Below are positions 1 through 9,149 of a stretch of DNA of 64,000 bases, piece after piece. Within the stretch, counting starts at the first letter, position 1; every line of letters starts with the position of its first letter. Source of the DNA: Thermococcus camini (GTDB lineage: Archaea > Methanobacteriota_B > Thermococci > Thermococcales > Thermococcaceae); the NCBI RefSeq assembly GCF_904067545.1, contig NZ_LR881183.1, forward strand, positions 1-64,000, read 5' to 3'. The notes under the pieces are model-generated. The model was not told the DNA's origin, ran no database searches, and was given only the letters and a program-made list of their open reading frames with translations. Made by a program: the position numbers and the translations under genes.

Positions 1-891
1 TTGATTCCGTATTTCCCGGCAGATCCTCTCGTATTCGGCCGGCTTCCCCACCATCAGGGCTTCCCTGAGGGCACGGGCGCAGAGCATCCCGAAGACTATT
101 CCCCCTGCGGTGGTCGGTTTTATCTGCAGCGCCGCGTCCCCGAGCAGTGCCACGTTACCCCTCACCCAGGGTTTTCTGATTCCAAGTCCCACCGTTCCGG
201 CCTTGAACTCAACTATCGACGTCGGCTTGAGCATCCTCACCCTGAGGAAGCGGTTGAGGGCCTCGATGCTCCCGAGGGTTCCGACCCTCGCCAGCCCCTC
301 GTTCACCGGCGCCACCCACATGAAGAAATCCTCGTTCATGTCCTTGTTCACCCAGACCTCAACGAAATCCTCCCTGAACTCTCCAACGACCTCTACTTCA
401 TAGCCGCTCAGGAACTCCGCGTCCGTCCTGGCCCCGATAGCTTTGGCAACGGAACTGTTAACGCCGTCCGCCCCAACGTAGAAGCTTGCCTCAACTTCGA
501 GGGTCTCTCCCAGGTGCTGGAGTACCGCCTTCCCGTTCCTGAACCCCTTGAAAGTCGTCGCCATGTAGTAATCCACGCCCCTCCGGGCGGCCCTTTCGGC
601 CAGGCTCTTCTCCAGGGCTTTCCTGTCCACCAGGTATGCCTGGGGGGTCTTCCTCTCTATCTCAAAGCTCTGGATCCGTGAGTAGAAGGCCGCACCGCGG
701 AGTTCGTTGAGAACGGCATCCTCGGGAAGGCCCAGCCTCTCGTAGTTCGCCGCTCCGATGATGCCCGTGCAGGCTTTACCTCCAAACGCACCCTTCTTCT
801 CGACTACAGCGACTCTGAAGTCCCTGGCGAGCAGGTTCGCAAGGTAGTTGCCCGCGGGCCCGCCACCAATGATGAGAACATCGTACTTCAT
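1..891 (-). CDS. Geranylgeranyl reductase family FAD-dependent oxidoreductase (C-terminus cut by window edge)
   Basis: The reading frame starts at ATG 891 and runs off the left end without a stop. The N-terminus MKYDVLIIGGGPAGNYLAN carries the GxGxxG dinucleotide-binding motif of FAD monooxygenase-fold enzymes. About 250 residues in, a second flavin motif (GDAALQIKPTTAGGI) is typical of the geranylgeranyl reductase family, which hydrogenates isoprenoid chains of archaeal membrane lipids or related polyprenols. The CxG element (KACTGIIG) after the first strand is also family-like. It is transcribed away from the pcp gene over a 61-bp divergent promoter. Which isoprenoid it reduces cannot be told; Thermococcales carry more than one member. 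Confidence 0.85.
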   Translation of the reverse strand, partial: MKYDVLIIGGGPAGNYLANLLARDFRVAVVEKKGAFGGKACTGIIGAANYERLGLPEDAVLNELRGAAFYSRIQSFEIERKTPQAYLVDRKALEKSLAERAARRGVDYYMATTFKGFRNGKAVLQHLGETLEVEASFYVGADGVNSSVAKAIGARTDAEFLSGYEVEVVGEFREDFVEVWVNKDMNEDFFMWVAPVNEGLARVGTLGSIEALNRFLRVRMLKPTSIVEFKAGTVGLGIRKPWVRGNVALLGDAALQIKPTTAGGIVFGMLCARALREALMVGKPAEYERICREIRNQ

Positions 892-952
892 CCTCACCCC
901 TCGTTCGAAGTAGTTTTTAAACCCTAAAAACCTAACCTTCCCGGTGAGTGGG

Positions 953-1555
953 GTGAAGGTTCTCATAACCGGTTTTGAACCCTTTGGGGGAGAGGAGATA
1001 AACCCGTCATGGAAGGCAGTTGAACGGCTTCCTGAGGAAATTGGGGGGGCGAAGATAGTTAAGCGCAGGCTGCCGGTGACCTTCAGGGGCGTCAGAGAGA
1101 TTCTGCCGAGGCTGATTGTCAAGGAGAGTCCGGACGTGGTTATCCTGACGGGCCAGGCCGGAGGGAGGCCGAACATAACCGTCGAGCGCGTTGCGATAAA
1201 CGTCATGGACAGCACGATGCCCGATAACGAGGGGTTTGCCCCGGAAGATGAGCCAGTATTTGAGGGCGCTCCTGCCGCGTACTTTGCGACCCTCCCGGTA
1301 AAGGCCATCGTTGCTGCCCTTAGGGGGGAGAACATACCGGCAGCGGTCTCCAACACTGCAGGAACGTACGTCTGCAACGCTGCCATGTTCACGGCGCTCC
1401 ACACGATAGCCGTCGCTGGAATGGAAACCAGGGCTGGCTTCATCCACGTGCCCTTTATCCCCGAGCAGGCCCTGGAAAAGCCGAGGCCCTCTATGGCCCT
1501 GGAAACCATAACGCGGGCATTTGAGGTCGCCGTTAGAACCTCGCTTGAGGTCTGA
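953..1555 (+). CDS. pcp: Pyrrolidone-carboxylate peptidase (pyroglutamyl peptidase I)
   Basis: Cytosolic cysteine peptidase (family C15) that removes N-terminal pyroglutamate. From GTG 953 the protein is 200 aa, the usual family size, and begins MKVLITGFEPFGG, the hallmark N-terminus. The catalytic Glu (VERVAIN), Cys (YVCNAAM) and His (FIHVPFIPEQ) of the triad are all present. A GGTGAG element lies 4 nt before GTG 953. An alternative in-frame GTG at 944 would add three residues and would suit leaderless translation from the TTTTTAAAC box at about 913-921. The gene stands alone. Confidence 0.93.
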   Translation: MKVLITGFEPFGGEEINPSWKAVERLPEEIGGAKIVKRRLPVTFRGVREILPRLIVKESPDVVILTGQAGGRPNITVERVAINVMDSTMPDNEGFAPEDEPVFEGAPAAYFATLPVKAIVAALRGENIPAAVSNTAGTYVCNAAMFTALHTIAVAGMETRAGFIHVPFIPEQALEKPRPSMALETITRAFEVAVRTSLEV

Positions 1556-1594
1556 AACCTTTTTAAATCCTCTTTCCTACCCCCTACAAAGCCC

Positions 1595-3601
1595 ATGAGG
1601 GTGAGGCCTATTCTAATCCTCGGCATTGATGTGATAAGTGAGAATCCGAAGAAGTTCGCGGTGGTGAGCTGGTTCAACGGCAGGCTTGAGAGAAAGGGTG
1701 AGTTCACCCTCTACAGGTTAATCCGCTTCATCCAGTCCAAGAGGCCGGATATAATAGCTCTTGACAGCGTCACTGAGCTCGGCGATGATTTGCGGAAGTT
1801 TCTTCGAGCCCTTCCGAGCGGGACGAAGCTCGTCCAGGTGACCGGAAGGCCAGGGGAACAGAGAAGCCTCCAGAGTTTAGCCAAGGAGCACGGGATAAGA
1901 ACCTTCGATAGGTTTGACCCCTACGAGGAGGCCAAGCTCTCCGCCCTTCTCGCGAGCAAGGGTGTTGGCTACGAGGTTTTAGCTTTTGAGGATGAGGTTA
2001 TAATCAAGGTAACCCGGGGAAGGAGTCACGGCAAGGGCGGCTGGAGCCAGGACCGCTATAGAAAGCGCGTCCACAACCTCGTCAGGGATAAGGTGAGGGA
2101 GATAGAGGAGGGGCTCAGAAGGGCGGATATACCCTTTGACCTCGAAACGGAGGAGCGGGACTACGGTCTGGCCAGGGGAGAGTTCCGAGTCTACGCGGCC
2201 AGGGAGGAGCTGGCAGGGCTGATAAGGCCCATGCGCGGCGGTGACGTTGAGGTGAGGATTCAGCCCGTCGAGAGGGCCGAGCTGGGCTTCGCTCCGCTCA
2301 GGGGCGAGGAGGCGATAAGAGAGAGGCGGAGCATAATCGTCGGCATAGACCCCGGCATAACGGTGGGCATAGCCGTGATAGACCTGAGTGGAAACATAGT
2401 GGCCCTTCACAGCGAGAGGAACATGCCGGTCGGCGAGGTCTTCAGGTTCATAAGCGAGATCGGCCACCCCCTTGTGGTTGCCACCGACGTCTCGCCAGCC
2501 CCGGGCTTCGTGGAGAAGATAGCCCGCTCCTTCAAGGCCAACCTCTTTGTCCCCCGGGAGAGCCTCCGCGTCCAGGACAAGAACGAGCTCCTGAGGGACC
2601 TGGGGGTAAGCGTTGATGACGACCACCAGCGCGACGCTTTAGCGGCCGCTTACAAGGCCTACCTCCGGCTGAAGCCGAAGCTTGAGCACGTGGATGCCAG
2701 ACTGCGTGAGGCCGGGCTTAGCAAGAAGGCGGACGAAGTCAAGGCCCTGGTCATTCAGGGCTACAACCTCGGAGAGGCCATGCAGAGGGTGGCGCTCCGC
2801 GAGAGGTCGAGGGCGGAGGAGAAGCCCGAAGAGGCCAGAAGGCAGGGCCCGGACGTTGAGCAGTACCTCAGGAGAATCCACGAGCTTGAACGGAGGATAG
2901 GGTTCCTTGAGAGGGAGAACGCCGAACTGAGAGAGATAATAAAGGAGCAGCGGAAGACTATAGGCAGGCTTGAGAGAAGAATAGCGGACTACGACGAGGA
3001 AGTCAGGAGGAAGGTCCTCCGCGAGAGGGAGCTTGAGGCAAAGGTAAAGCGCATAGAGGCCCTTGAGAAGCAGCTCCACGAAGCAAAGGCCGTGATAGAG
3101 AGGCTGAGCAGGGACCTTGTCCAGGTAAAGAGGATGAACGTGGTTGAGATTCGAGGCTCCGCCGTCCCTCTAAAGGTCATGAACGTCCTCAGCTGGCGCG
3201 AGCTCGAAAGACTGGAGCGCGAGATAGGTGTAAAGCGGGGCGATGTCCTGTTCGTGGTGAATCCCGCCGGTGCCGGGAGGGCCATAGCGGAGGAGCTGGT
3301 GGAGAAGGGGATCCGGGCGCTGATAACGGAAAAACCTCTGCCCGAATCAGTTCGGGTGGTTCTCAGGGAGGCCCACGTTCCATTTTTCACTGGCGATGAA
3401 CTCGACGTCAAGCGCGTCGATGAGTTCGCTGTAGTCGAGCGGGAGACCCTCGAAAAGGCCATTGACGAACTGCTCGCCAGATGGGAAGAAGAGGATAAAG
3501 AGGAGGAGGCAGAGAGGCTCCTCCGCCTGGTGGAAGAGTACAGAATAGAGCGCATGAAGGAGCTGAGGAGAAGGGCCGAGGGGGAAAGCAAGCATAGGTA
3601 G
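1595..3601 (+). CDS. DUF460 protein, RNase H-like fold with coiled coil
   Basis: Conserved archaeal protein of 668 aa (DUF460). There are two RNase H-fold-like segments: the N-terminus (ILGIDVISENPKKFAVVSW) and residues about 245-355 (IIVGIDPGITVGIAVIDL, later DDDHQRDALAAAY), the latter resembling RuvC/YqgF-type nuclease cores with Asp residues in the expected places. Residues about 400-520 are highly charged and predicted coiled coil (repeated R/E/L heptads). A C-terminal alpha/beta domain follows. The ATG at 1595 lies about 25 nt downstream of a CTTTTTAAAT box and is probably read from a leaderless mRNA. Function is unknown; nuclease activity is an inference from the fold. Confidence 0.88.
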   Translation: MRVRPILILGIDVISENPKKFAVVSWFNGRLERKGEFTLYRLIRFIQSKRPDIIALDSVTELGDDLRKFLRALPSGTKLVQVTGRPGEQRSLQSLAKEHGIRTFDRFDPYEEAKLSALLASKGVGYEVLAFEDEVIIKVTRGRSHGKGGWSQDRYRKRVHNLVRDKVREIEEGLRRADIPFDLETEERDYGLARGEFRVYAAREELAGLIRPMRGGDVEVRIQPVERAELGFAPLRGEEAIRERRSIIVGIDPGITVGIAVIDLSGNIVALHSERNMPVGEVFRFISEIGHPLVVATDVSPAPGFVEKIARSFKANLFVPRESLRVQDKNELLRDLGVSVDDDHQRDALAAAYKAYLRLKPKLEHVDARLREAGLSKKADEVKALVIQGYNLGEAMQRVALRERSRAEEKPEEARRQGPDVEQYLRRIHELERRIGFLERENAELREIIKEQRKTIGRLERRIADYDEEVRRKVLRERELEAKVKRIEALEKQLHEAKAVIERLSRDLVQVKRMNVVEIRGSAVPLKVMNVLSWRELERLEREIGVKRGDVLFVVNPAGAGRAIAEELVEKGIRALITEKPLPESVRVVLREAHVPFFTGDELDVKRVDEFAVVERETLEKAIDELLARWEEEDKEEEAERLLRLVEEYRIERMKELRRRAEGESKHR

Positions 3602-3633
3602 ATTTTTTAGTTTTGGCATCGAAAGACGGTAGG

Positions 3634-4254
3634 GTGAGCAGGATCGGGAGCGAGAGAAAAATCATCATGGCCTCGATTTTCCTCGTTTTCCTTGGTCTGA
3701 TCACAGCTGTTATGAACGGCAGGACCGACCACATCTACCGGACTGGGGTTGCTATCGTTGGGCTCTCTATTCCCCTAATCTTGCCGGTCAAGGTTCCCGA
3801 TCCGCCGGAAAGACTTCGCCCGTTTCTTGCCCCAGTATACAACGAGGGCACCATGATGATCCTTGCGGTCTTCATAGCGGTTCATGTTTCCCTCGTCAAC
3901 GTTCCCTTCACGCACTACGACCTCTTTCACAGGGACTGGAGAAACGCGGACATGATCAGCCACTTCCTCGGTGGGCTTACCCTCTGGTTGATAATAACCG
4001 AGGTGTTGGGTGAGCTGAGCGCGGGCTGGATGAGGGTTTCCAGGAGGGAGGTCGTTGTTTACTCCTTTGTGGTTTTCTATACCCTTGCCATTGGCTGGGA
4101 AGTTGCCGAAAAGCTAAGTGAGGGTTCGATAACGTTCATTCACGAGACAGCGGCCAATAAACTCAGGGATCTGGTGATGGACACCCTGGGGGCCTTATTC
4201 GGCCTCTGGATGTTGAGAAGAAAGAATTACCCGTTCAGTCTTCCGCGGGAATGA
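3634..4254 (+). CDS. Polytopic membrane protein, DUF2238/VanZ-like
   Basis: About 206 aa with roughly five to six hydrophobic segments. The pattern D-M-I-S-H-F-L-G-G in the middle, W-E-V-A-E-K after the next helix and RDLVMDTLGALFG near the end resembles DUF2238/VanZ-type membrane proteins, in which conserved His, Glu and Asp residues cluster at the membrane face. The start is uncertain: TTG 3613, GTG 3634 and ATG 3667 are all in frame, and none has a strong ribosome site. Its last 20 bp overlap the convergent wHTH gene. No function can be assigned. Confidence 0.6.
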   Translation: MSRIGSERKIIMASIFLVFLGLITAVMNGRTDHIYRTGVAIVGLSIPLILPVKVPDPPERLRPFLAPVYNEGTMMILAVFIAVHVSLVNVPFTHYDLFHRDWRNADMISHFLGGLTLWLIITEVLGELSAGWMRVSRREVVVYSFVVFYTLAIGWEVAEKLSEGSITFIHETAANKLRDLVMDTLGALFGLWMLRRKNYPFSLPRE

Positions 4255-4543
4255 GCGATAGCGCTTCCTTCAGCGCCCTCAAATAATCGCCGGTTTCTTT
4301 CGCCCCCTTCTCCGTTATCCTTACGGCCGTTCTCGGTCTGTCCGCTATCACCTTGTAAATCTTGATGTAGCCTGCTTTTTCGAGTGCCTTAAGGTGCGAG
4401 TCAAGATTGCCTGGCGTTACCTCCAGGACCTCCAGGAGGTCCCGGAAGAGCACCCTCCCCCGGGGAAGCAGGTAGAGCATCACACCTAACCTAACCGGGT
4501 TTCCGAGTGTGTGGTTCCTGCTTAGCTCTCGCAGGGCCTCCAT
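4235..4543 (-). CDS. Winged-helix transcriptional regulator (ArsR/HTH_34-like)
   Basis: A 102-aa single-domain winged helix. Residues about 10-70 give the HTH (HTLGNPVRLGVMLYLL, then VTPGNLDSHLKALEKAGYIKI as the recognition helix and start of the wing), matching small archaeal ArsR-like regulators. There is no metal-binding cysteine motif. It follows the 5132-4548 membrane protein by 4 nt, with GGTGATACC just before the ATG, so the two are co-transcribed. Such regulator/membrane-protein pairs are frequent in Thermococcales; the regulator probably controls its own operon. Confidence 0.8.
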   Translation of the reverse strand: MEALRELSRNHTLGNPVRLGVMLYLLPRGRVLFRDLLEVLEVTPGNLDSHLKALEKAGYIKIYKVIADRPRTAVRITEKGAKETGDYLRALKEALSLIPAED

Positions 4544-4547
4544 GGTA

Positions 4548-5132
4548 TCACCGCTCTATTGCTCTGAAGGCCGAGTGGAGGTACCAGAGGGTTGTGAGGC
4601 TGAAGCCCAAGGCGATTCCAAAGGCCGCCAGCACGGTTGCGTTGGAGACGGCGCTGTAGGCGAAGGGTATTAGGATGGCTGGTATCCCAAAGGCCGGGAT
4701 CATTTCCCGCTCTCTCGTAAGTGCGAACATACCCCCCACGGAGAACGAGATGAAAGTGAGCAGGGCAACCCCGATCTCGGTATCGACCGGCTTGTTTAGA
4801 GCCAGCGGCACCGCGACCCATCCGAGGAGCAGGCCCGCGACCCAGACCCCCATTATCGCCATCCCCTCCTTCCAGGAATTCCCCGTTATCCCGGCCAGTC
4901 TTACGTACCTCTTCCACACGCTGCCCGTGAACTTCATCGCAACTATAAACGCCGCCGGCCAGTAGACCAGGTTGAACTGCCACGGCAGGTCCAGTATGCC
5001 CATTATGACGTAGTAGAGGCTCATGATAACGAGCCACACCGCGAAGTTCATCGCCCCGTACAGCTTTCCCGCCGCTATGAGCTTGCCCTCGACTCTCTCT
5101 AAAACGTTCTTCAGCTCCCTTACGTCCTCCAT
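4548..5132 (-). CDS. Polytopic membrane protein paired with wHTH regulator
   Basis: 194 aa from ATG 5132, chosen because GGTGA sits 5 nt upstream and the ATATAAAT box at about 5165-5172 puts transcription start near 5142. A charged N-terminal helix (MEDVRELKNVLERVEGKL) precedes about six transmembrane segments and a short basic tail. No catalytic or transport motif is recognisable. It forms a two-gene operon with the downstream wHTH gene. The role is unknown; by analogy with similar pairs it may be a membrane sensor or the target of the regulator. Confidence 0.65.
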   Translation of the reverse strand: MEDVRELKNVLERVEGKLIAAGKLYGAMNFAVWLVIMSLYYVIMGILDLPWQFNLVYWPAAFIVAMKFTGSVWKRYVRLAGITGNSWKEGMAIMGVWVAGLLLGWVAVPLALNKPVDTEIGVALLTFISFSVGGMFALTREREMIPAFGIPAILIPFAYSAVSNATVLAAFGIALGFSLTTLWYLHSAFRAIER

Positions 5133-5198
5133 GTACTTCACCAGTTGAGAATAGGGCGTTCTGCTATTTATATCCGGGTCTTTCTCTGAACTTCAGAG

Positions 5199-5396
5199 CT
5201 AACCCCCGGCCCTTGCGAGTCTAAGTTTTTCCATGAAGCGCTCGATTTCCTCAGGACTTCCCTCTACCAGAACCCTGTTGAGGGTTATACCGTTCCTCTC
5301 GATTTTTCCAAGGAAGGCAAGCTTAACCTCTGCCCCGCTCTTCTCGCGTATTTCCTCGAGCTCGCTGAGGGGAATTGGCGTTTCAACAATCCTCAA
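5199..5396 (-). CDS. Small conserved-looking alpha/beta protein (65 aa)
   Basis: The start is set by a perfect GGAGGT at 5403-5408, 6 nt before TTG 5396, giving 65 aa beginning MRIVETPIPLSELEEIR. Longer upstream frames lack a ribosome site and run into non-coding-looking residues. The predicted order is beta-alpha-beta-beta-alpha, a ferredoxin-like size (VKLAFLGKIERNG, LNRVLVEGSPEEIERFMEKL). It lies 32 bp downstream of the AAA ATPase stop, on the same strand. No family is recognised and function is unknown. Confidence 0.55.
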   Translation of the reverse strand: MRIVETPIPLSELEEIREKSGAEVKLAFLGKIERNGITLNRVLVEGSPEEIERFMEKLRLARAGG

Positions 5397-5428
5397 GGAG
5401 GAACCTCCAGAGTGTTCAAAAGAAGATG

Positions 5429-6811
5429 TTAGAGCATCAGTAAAAGGAGCTCCCTCGGTACAAACCATACATCGTCCTTCTTTTTCAAAGGACCATTGTA
5501 TACCACAATACCGCAGGTTAACCCCGTCTTCTTCATGGTCTTGACAACTTGACGGACGCTCTTTCTCCCCCAGCCGACCTCAACCACAACTCCTGTAGTG
5601 TGTCCCTTCAAGATAAAGTCCGCACCGCCTTTTTGGGCATCGTAGTGAAGCCCCAATTTCTTCTCCTTGGCAAGCAGGTGAAGATAAAGCGCTACGGCAT
5701 CCTCAAGAAGCATGCCGAGTGTTTTTGAATCCCTTTCAAAGAGTCCAAACTCGTAAAGCACCGCACTCCTGAGCATTGGTGCCAGAAACTTATACTTCGG
5801 AGTCTTTCGAGCGACTTTGCCCAAAGAACCGTAGGCCCTTACCGGGAAGATGACTTCGAGGTCCTCAAGCTTCTCAATCATTTTTTCTACAGTCGCCTTG
5901 GCAAGCCCCAAAGTTGAGCTCAAGTCATCGTATGCTAAGCTTTCGCCGGAGGCAAGAAGAAGTAACAGACCAAGAACCTTTTCCCGTGTCGTCTCAGAAA
6001 GCCCTTCTCTCACTAAATCAACTTCAACAATCTTTCTCAGTATCTCATAAGCATCTTCAAGCGGATTCCCGGAAGTTAGGTAAATGGGTAGCGAGCCTTG
6101 AATGAGGTAATCCTCAACGTCTCTTTCAGTGAACTTTAGCAGTACTCCCCTAAGCTTCTCCTGGATTCCGGAGAAATCACAGTTGAGAAATGCGCGCTTT
6201 AAAGCCATACTAAGCTCCCCGGGAATTCTTATCCCCTTTTTCAGAAGCAGGTACTCGGTGAAGGTAAGAGGTGGCACCCTGAGCTTCTTGGCCCTTCTCA
6301 TCAAGTCGGGGTCAAGCTTAAGGGGGAGTGAGGAAGATCCGGTAACCACAATCATGAGATTGCTCGCGGAGTCATGGAGGTCTTTCACCGTAGTCCCAAA
6401 GTTCTCATCATAATGGGCTTCGTCAATGAACAGGAAGGTTGGCTGGCTGAGCTCTTCGATTCTTTCGCCGAGGAGACGCTCGTAGGCCTGAAGGAAGTCG
6501 TTCAGACTTATTCCCAACGGACGAAGCTTGTCGAGGGAGACGTAAACGAGTCTCTCCCTTGGAATTTGGGGGAGAAGCTTGAAATACATCTGGGCAAGCA
6601 TGGTGGTCTTTCCAACACCACGAAGACCGTAGAGAACCAAAAGTTTGTTCTCCCGGATTTTAAGGAATAACTCGACTTCCTCTTTAAGATCCGTGAGAGG
6701 TTTCCTTTCAGGTCTTTTTTCTCCAGTTGGGGTAAATACATACTTTCTAAGCCTTGCCTCCGCCGTGTCAATGGTTCTTCTCACAATGCTTTCTACGAGT
6801 CTTTCCTCCAC
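5429..6811 (-). CDS. Archaeal AAA ATPase with C-terminal DUF4143-like domain
   Basis: About 460 aa. The N-terminal AAA_14-type ATPase has Walker A GLRGVGKTT, Walker B FLFIDEAH and a sensor VTGSSSL. A winged-helix segment and a DUF4143-like C-terminal part follow, ending with VVVEVGWGRKSVRQV, which resembles a degenerate restriction-endonuclease-like fold. Proteins of this type are abundant, lineage-specific and poorly understood in archaea, and are often near mobile or variable regions. GTG 6811 (AGGTGAG 5 nt upstream) is preferred over GTG 6820. No DNA target or partner is evident nearby. Confidence 0.8.
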   Translation of the reverse strand: MEERLVESIVRRTIDTAEARLRKYVFTPTGEKRPERKPLTDLKEEVELFLKIRENKLLVLYGLRGVGKTTMLAQMYFKLLPQIPRERLVYVSLDKLRPLGISLNDFLQAYERLLGERIEELSQPTFLFIDEAHYDENFGTTVKDLHDSASNLMIVVTGSSSLPLKLDPDLMRRAKKLRVPPLTFTEYLLLKKGIRIPGELSMALKRAFLNCDFSGIQEKLRGVLLKFTERDVEDYLIQGSLPIYLTSGNPLEDAYEILRKIVEVDLVREGLSETTREKVLGLLLLLASGESLAYDDLSSTLGLAKATVEKMIEKLEDLEVIFPVRAYGSLGKVARKTPKYKFLAPMLRSAVLYEFGLFERDSKTLGMLLEDAVALYLHLLAKEKKLGLHYDAQKGGADFILKGHTTGVVVEVGWGRKSVRQVVKTMKKTGLTCGIVVYNGPLKKKDDVWFVPRELLLLML

Positions 6812-6921
6812 AGCCCTCACCTAAGCGTAGTCTATCACAATGGGATAAAAAGCCATCGTTTTATACTACCTACTTGATATTAAATACAAGAGTAGCTGGG
6901 CTTTATTTCTCTAAACCTTTG

Positions 6922-7893
6922 TCACTCAACCCTGAAAGTTAATCCCTTCTCCCTGGCCTTCCTCCCCACCTGAAGTCTAAAGGCACAGGCCTTGCATATC
7001 TCTCCCGTTGTCGGCTGGCCGCATATCTTACAGCGGTTCAGTTCGCTCGTCTTTTTGGTGTAGGTCTTCGCTATCAGCGGGAAGAGCTTGTCGTAGCTCC
7101 TGAGGATCTGGTATTTGGTGCCGGGGTGTTTTTCTTCCATCTCGTTGAGCCAGTCGCGGATTTCGGCACGGAAGGCTTCGACCGCGTAGGGGCACTCGCT
7201 GAAATCAACCTCTATGTTGTTGAGGACCGCGTAGAGAACTATCTCCTTCTCGGGAATCTCACGGAGGGGCTTTATCCTGGGGACAAGCTCGGGGTGTATC
7301 TCCTCGTAGTATGGGCCCGTCCTGCCCAGTCGGGCTATGTCCCCCCTCAGGATGTTCATTATGAACATCTGGACTTCGTCATCTAAGTTGTGGCCGACAG
7401 CTAATTTATCAGCTCCGACGTCTTTAGCCGCGTAGTTCAGAAGCCACCGTCTCCAGACGCCACAGTAAGAACAGGCACCGACTCTTTCCCCCTTCTCGAA
7501 GCTCCCCATTATCTCGACGGTCTCATCCAGCGTGAAGCCGATGTATTCTTTGAAGGAGTAGATGCGATGCTCTACCCCCAGCTTCTCGGCGTTCCTTCTG
7601 GCTATCTCAACGCTGGGAGGCCTGTAACCGGCTATGCCTTCATCTATCGTTATAGCAACCAGCTCGAAGGGGAACTTCTCGCGCAGCTTCGTCAGGAGAT
7701 GCATGAGAACGACGCTGTCCTTCCCGCCGCTCACACCAACGGCTATCCTCTCACCCTTCTCGATGAGGCGGTACTTCTTCACCGTCTCCTTGAACTTCTT
7801 CTCTACCATCTCGTTGAAGTGTTTCCTGCAGTAGTACCGCCCGGTGTATCTCGCATGATAGACTGCATCACGGCCGCACTTTGAACACTTCAT
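6922..7893 (-). CDS. ncsA: tRNA 2-thiolation enzyme, Ncs6/Ctu1 type
   Basis: TtcA-like PP-loop thiolase of 323 aa. There is an N-terminal zinc finger (CSKCGRDA ... YYCRKH), the PP-loop GVSGGKDS at about residue 53, a central CSYC that would bind the Fe-S cluster, and a C-terminal zinc finger (CKICGQPTTGEICKAC). The features IDEGIAGYR, NILRGDIARLGR, EIPEKEIVLYA and ECPYAVEAFRAE match eukaryotic Ctu1/Ncs6 rather than TtuA, so the expected product is 2-thiouridine at the wobble position U34. The second thiolase at 33431-34345 fits TtuA instead. GGTGAGAGG precedes the ATG. It needs a ubiquitin-like sulfur carrier encoded elsewhere. Confidence 0.87.
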   Translation of the reverse strand: MKCSKCGRDAVYHARYTGRYYCRKHFNEMVEKKFKETVKKYRLIEKGERIAVGVSGGKDSVVLMHLLTKLREKFPFELVAITIDEGIAGYRPPSVEIARRNAEKLGVEHRIYSFKEYIGFTLDETVEIMGSFEKGERVGACSYCGVWRRWLLNYAAKDVGADKLAVGHNLDDEVQMFIMNILRGDIARLGRTGPYYEEIHPELVPRIKPLREIPEKEIVLYAVLNNIEVDFSECPYAVEAFRAEIRDWLNEMEEKHPGTKYQILRSYDKLFPLIAKTYTKKTSELNRCKICGQPTTGEICKACAFRLQVGRKAREKGLTFRVE

Positions 7894-7965
7894 CCTCTCA
7901 CCGGAGGGGGGTGGGAAACCCTCTTAAAAAGGTTGGCTTCAAGCAACAGGAAAAAGATGGGGGCG

Positions 7966-9099
7966 CTATCCCGCGAGGTTCATTATCGCGGGGAGGATGT
8001 TGAGAGCCAGCAGGAAGAGGCCCACCCCTATGGTGAAGTACCTGACCGGCTTCGCGACACTCTCCGGCAGGTAGCGTTTGAACACGTCGTCGAGCATCCT
8101 CCCCCCGTCCAGCGGGACAAGCGGGAAGAGGTTCATAAGTCCAATGCCTATGTTGAGAACGTATATCCAGTAGAAGGTGAAAAACAGCGGCAGCACCAGC
8201 CAGTCGGCTCCAACCTTTGAGACCACGTTCTGCGCGGGGTAGATTCCTATGTAGCCCTTCTCGGGGTTATCCGGATGTGTCCCGAGCTTCAGTTGGAGGT
8301 TCAGCTCCTGACCTCCCCTGAGGACCGTGAGCGTGACCATCTGACCCGGCTTCGTTCCGTTCATGAAGTTTATGAAGCTCTCCATATCGGTTATCTTTTC
8401 CCCATCCATGGCGACTATAACATCCCCCTTCTGAAGGATTCCATAGGCCGGGCCGTCCTCCAGCACGCCGGACACGAGGATTCCCGAGGGCTGAAGGACT
8501 GGGGATATGGCGAAGTTGAGTATCAGAACCGCCAGGAACGCCGTTGTGACGTTGGCGAGTGAGCCGGCCCCGTAAACCCTCAGCCTGGTGCGCAGGGAGG
8601 CCCTCTCAAGCTCCTCCTCGTCCGGCTCGACGAAGGCGCCGGGTATGACGGCGAGGAGAACCAGACCCACAGATTTCAGCGGCAGGTTCTCGGCCCTCGC
8701 CACTATTCCGTGGCTCAGCTCGTGGACTACCATGACGACGGCGAGGGCTATCAGGCCGTACCAGAGGGGTATAGTTATTCCGGGGATAACGAGCTGTACA
8801 CCTCCGCCTGTTCCTCCGCTCTGGATGGTCCTCAGTGCAGTTCTCAGGAGTGCATAGAAGACGTAAACCATGCCCATAAAGCCGAGGGCGATTCCAACAT
8901 CCGCGTAGACCTTCCAGAAGCGTCTGTTCCTGCGCGAGAGACCATCAATGAACCCGAGCAGTCTCTTCGTTCTCCACATGGCGATGAACATGTCCACGGT
9001 GAGGCCCTCTTCCCTCTCCTCTCTCCTTCCGAAGATGGCATAGAGGACGAGCCAGAAGCCGATGATTCCCGCGATGACTGCCACCAGGGTGCTGTTCAT
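7966..9099 (-). CDS. Site-2 protease family membrane zinc metalloprotease with PDZ domain (M50)
   Basis: 377 aa from ATG 9099 (AGGTGG 5 nt upstream). The N-terminal membrane anchor is followed by the HExxH zinc motif in VVHELSHGIVARAE, a PDZ domain at about residues 205-285 (GPAYGILQKGDVIVAMDGE) inserted between membrane segments, and the second zinc ligand motif NLFPLVPLDGGRMLDD. Together these define intramembrane site-2 proteases, which cleave within transmembrane helices, often to release membrane-tethered regulators. It is a single gene. The substrate is unknown. Confidence 0.9.
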   Translation of the reverse strand: MNSTLVAVIAGIIGFWLVLYAIFGRREEREEGLTVDMFIAMWRTKRLLGFIDGLSRRNRRFWKVYADVGIALGFMGMVYVFYALLRTALRTIQSGGTGGGVQLVIPGITIPLWYGLIALAVVMVVHELSHGIVARAENLPLKSVGLVLLAVIPGAFVEPDEEELERASLRTRLRVYGAGSLANVTTAFLAVLILNFAISPVLQPSGILVSGVLEDGPAYGILQKGDVIVAMDGEKITDMESFINFMNGTKPGQMVTLTVLRGGQELNLQLKLGTHPDNPEKGYIGIYPAQNVVSKVGADWLVLPLFFTFYWIYVLNIGIGLMNLFPLVPLDGGRMLDDVFKRYLPESVAKPVRYFTIGVGLFLLALNILPAIMNLAG

Positions 9100-9149
9100 T
9101 TGGGCCACCTAATAGCGCTTTCATGGATGGAGTTTAAAAATTAATCGGG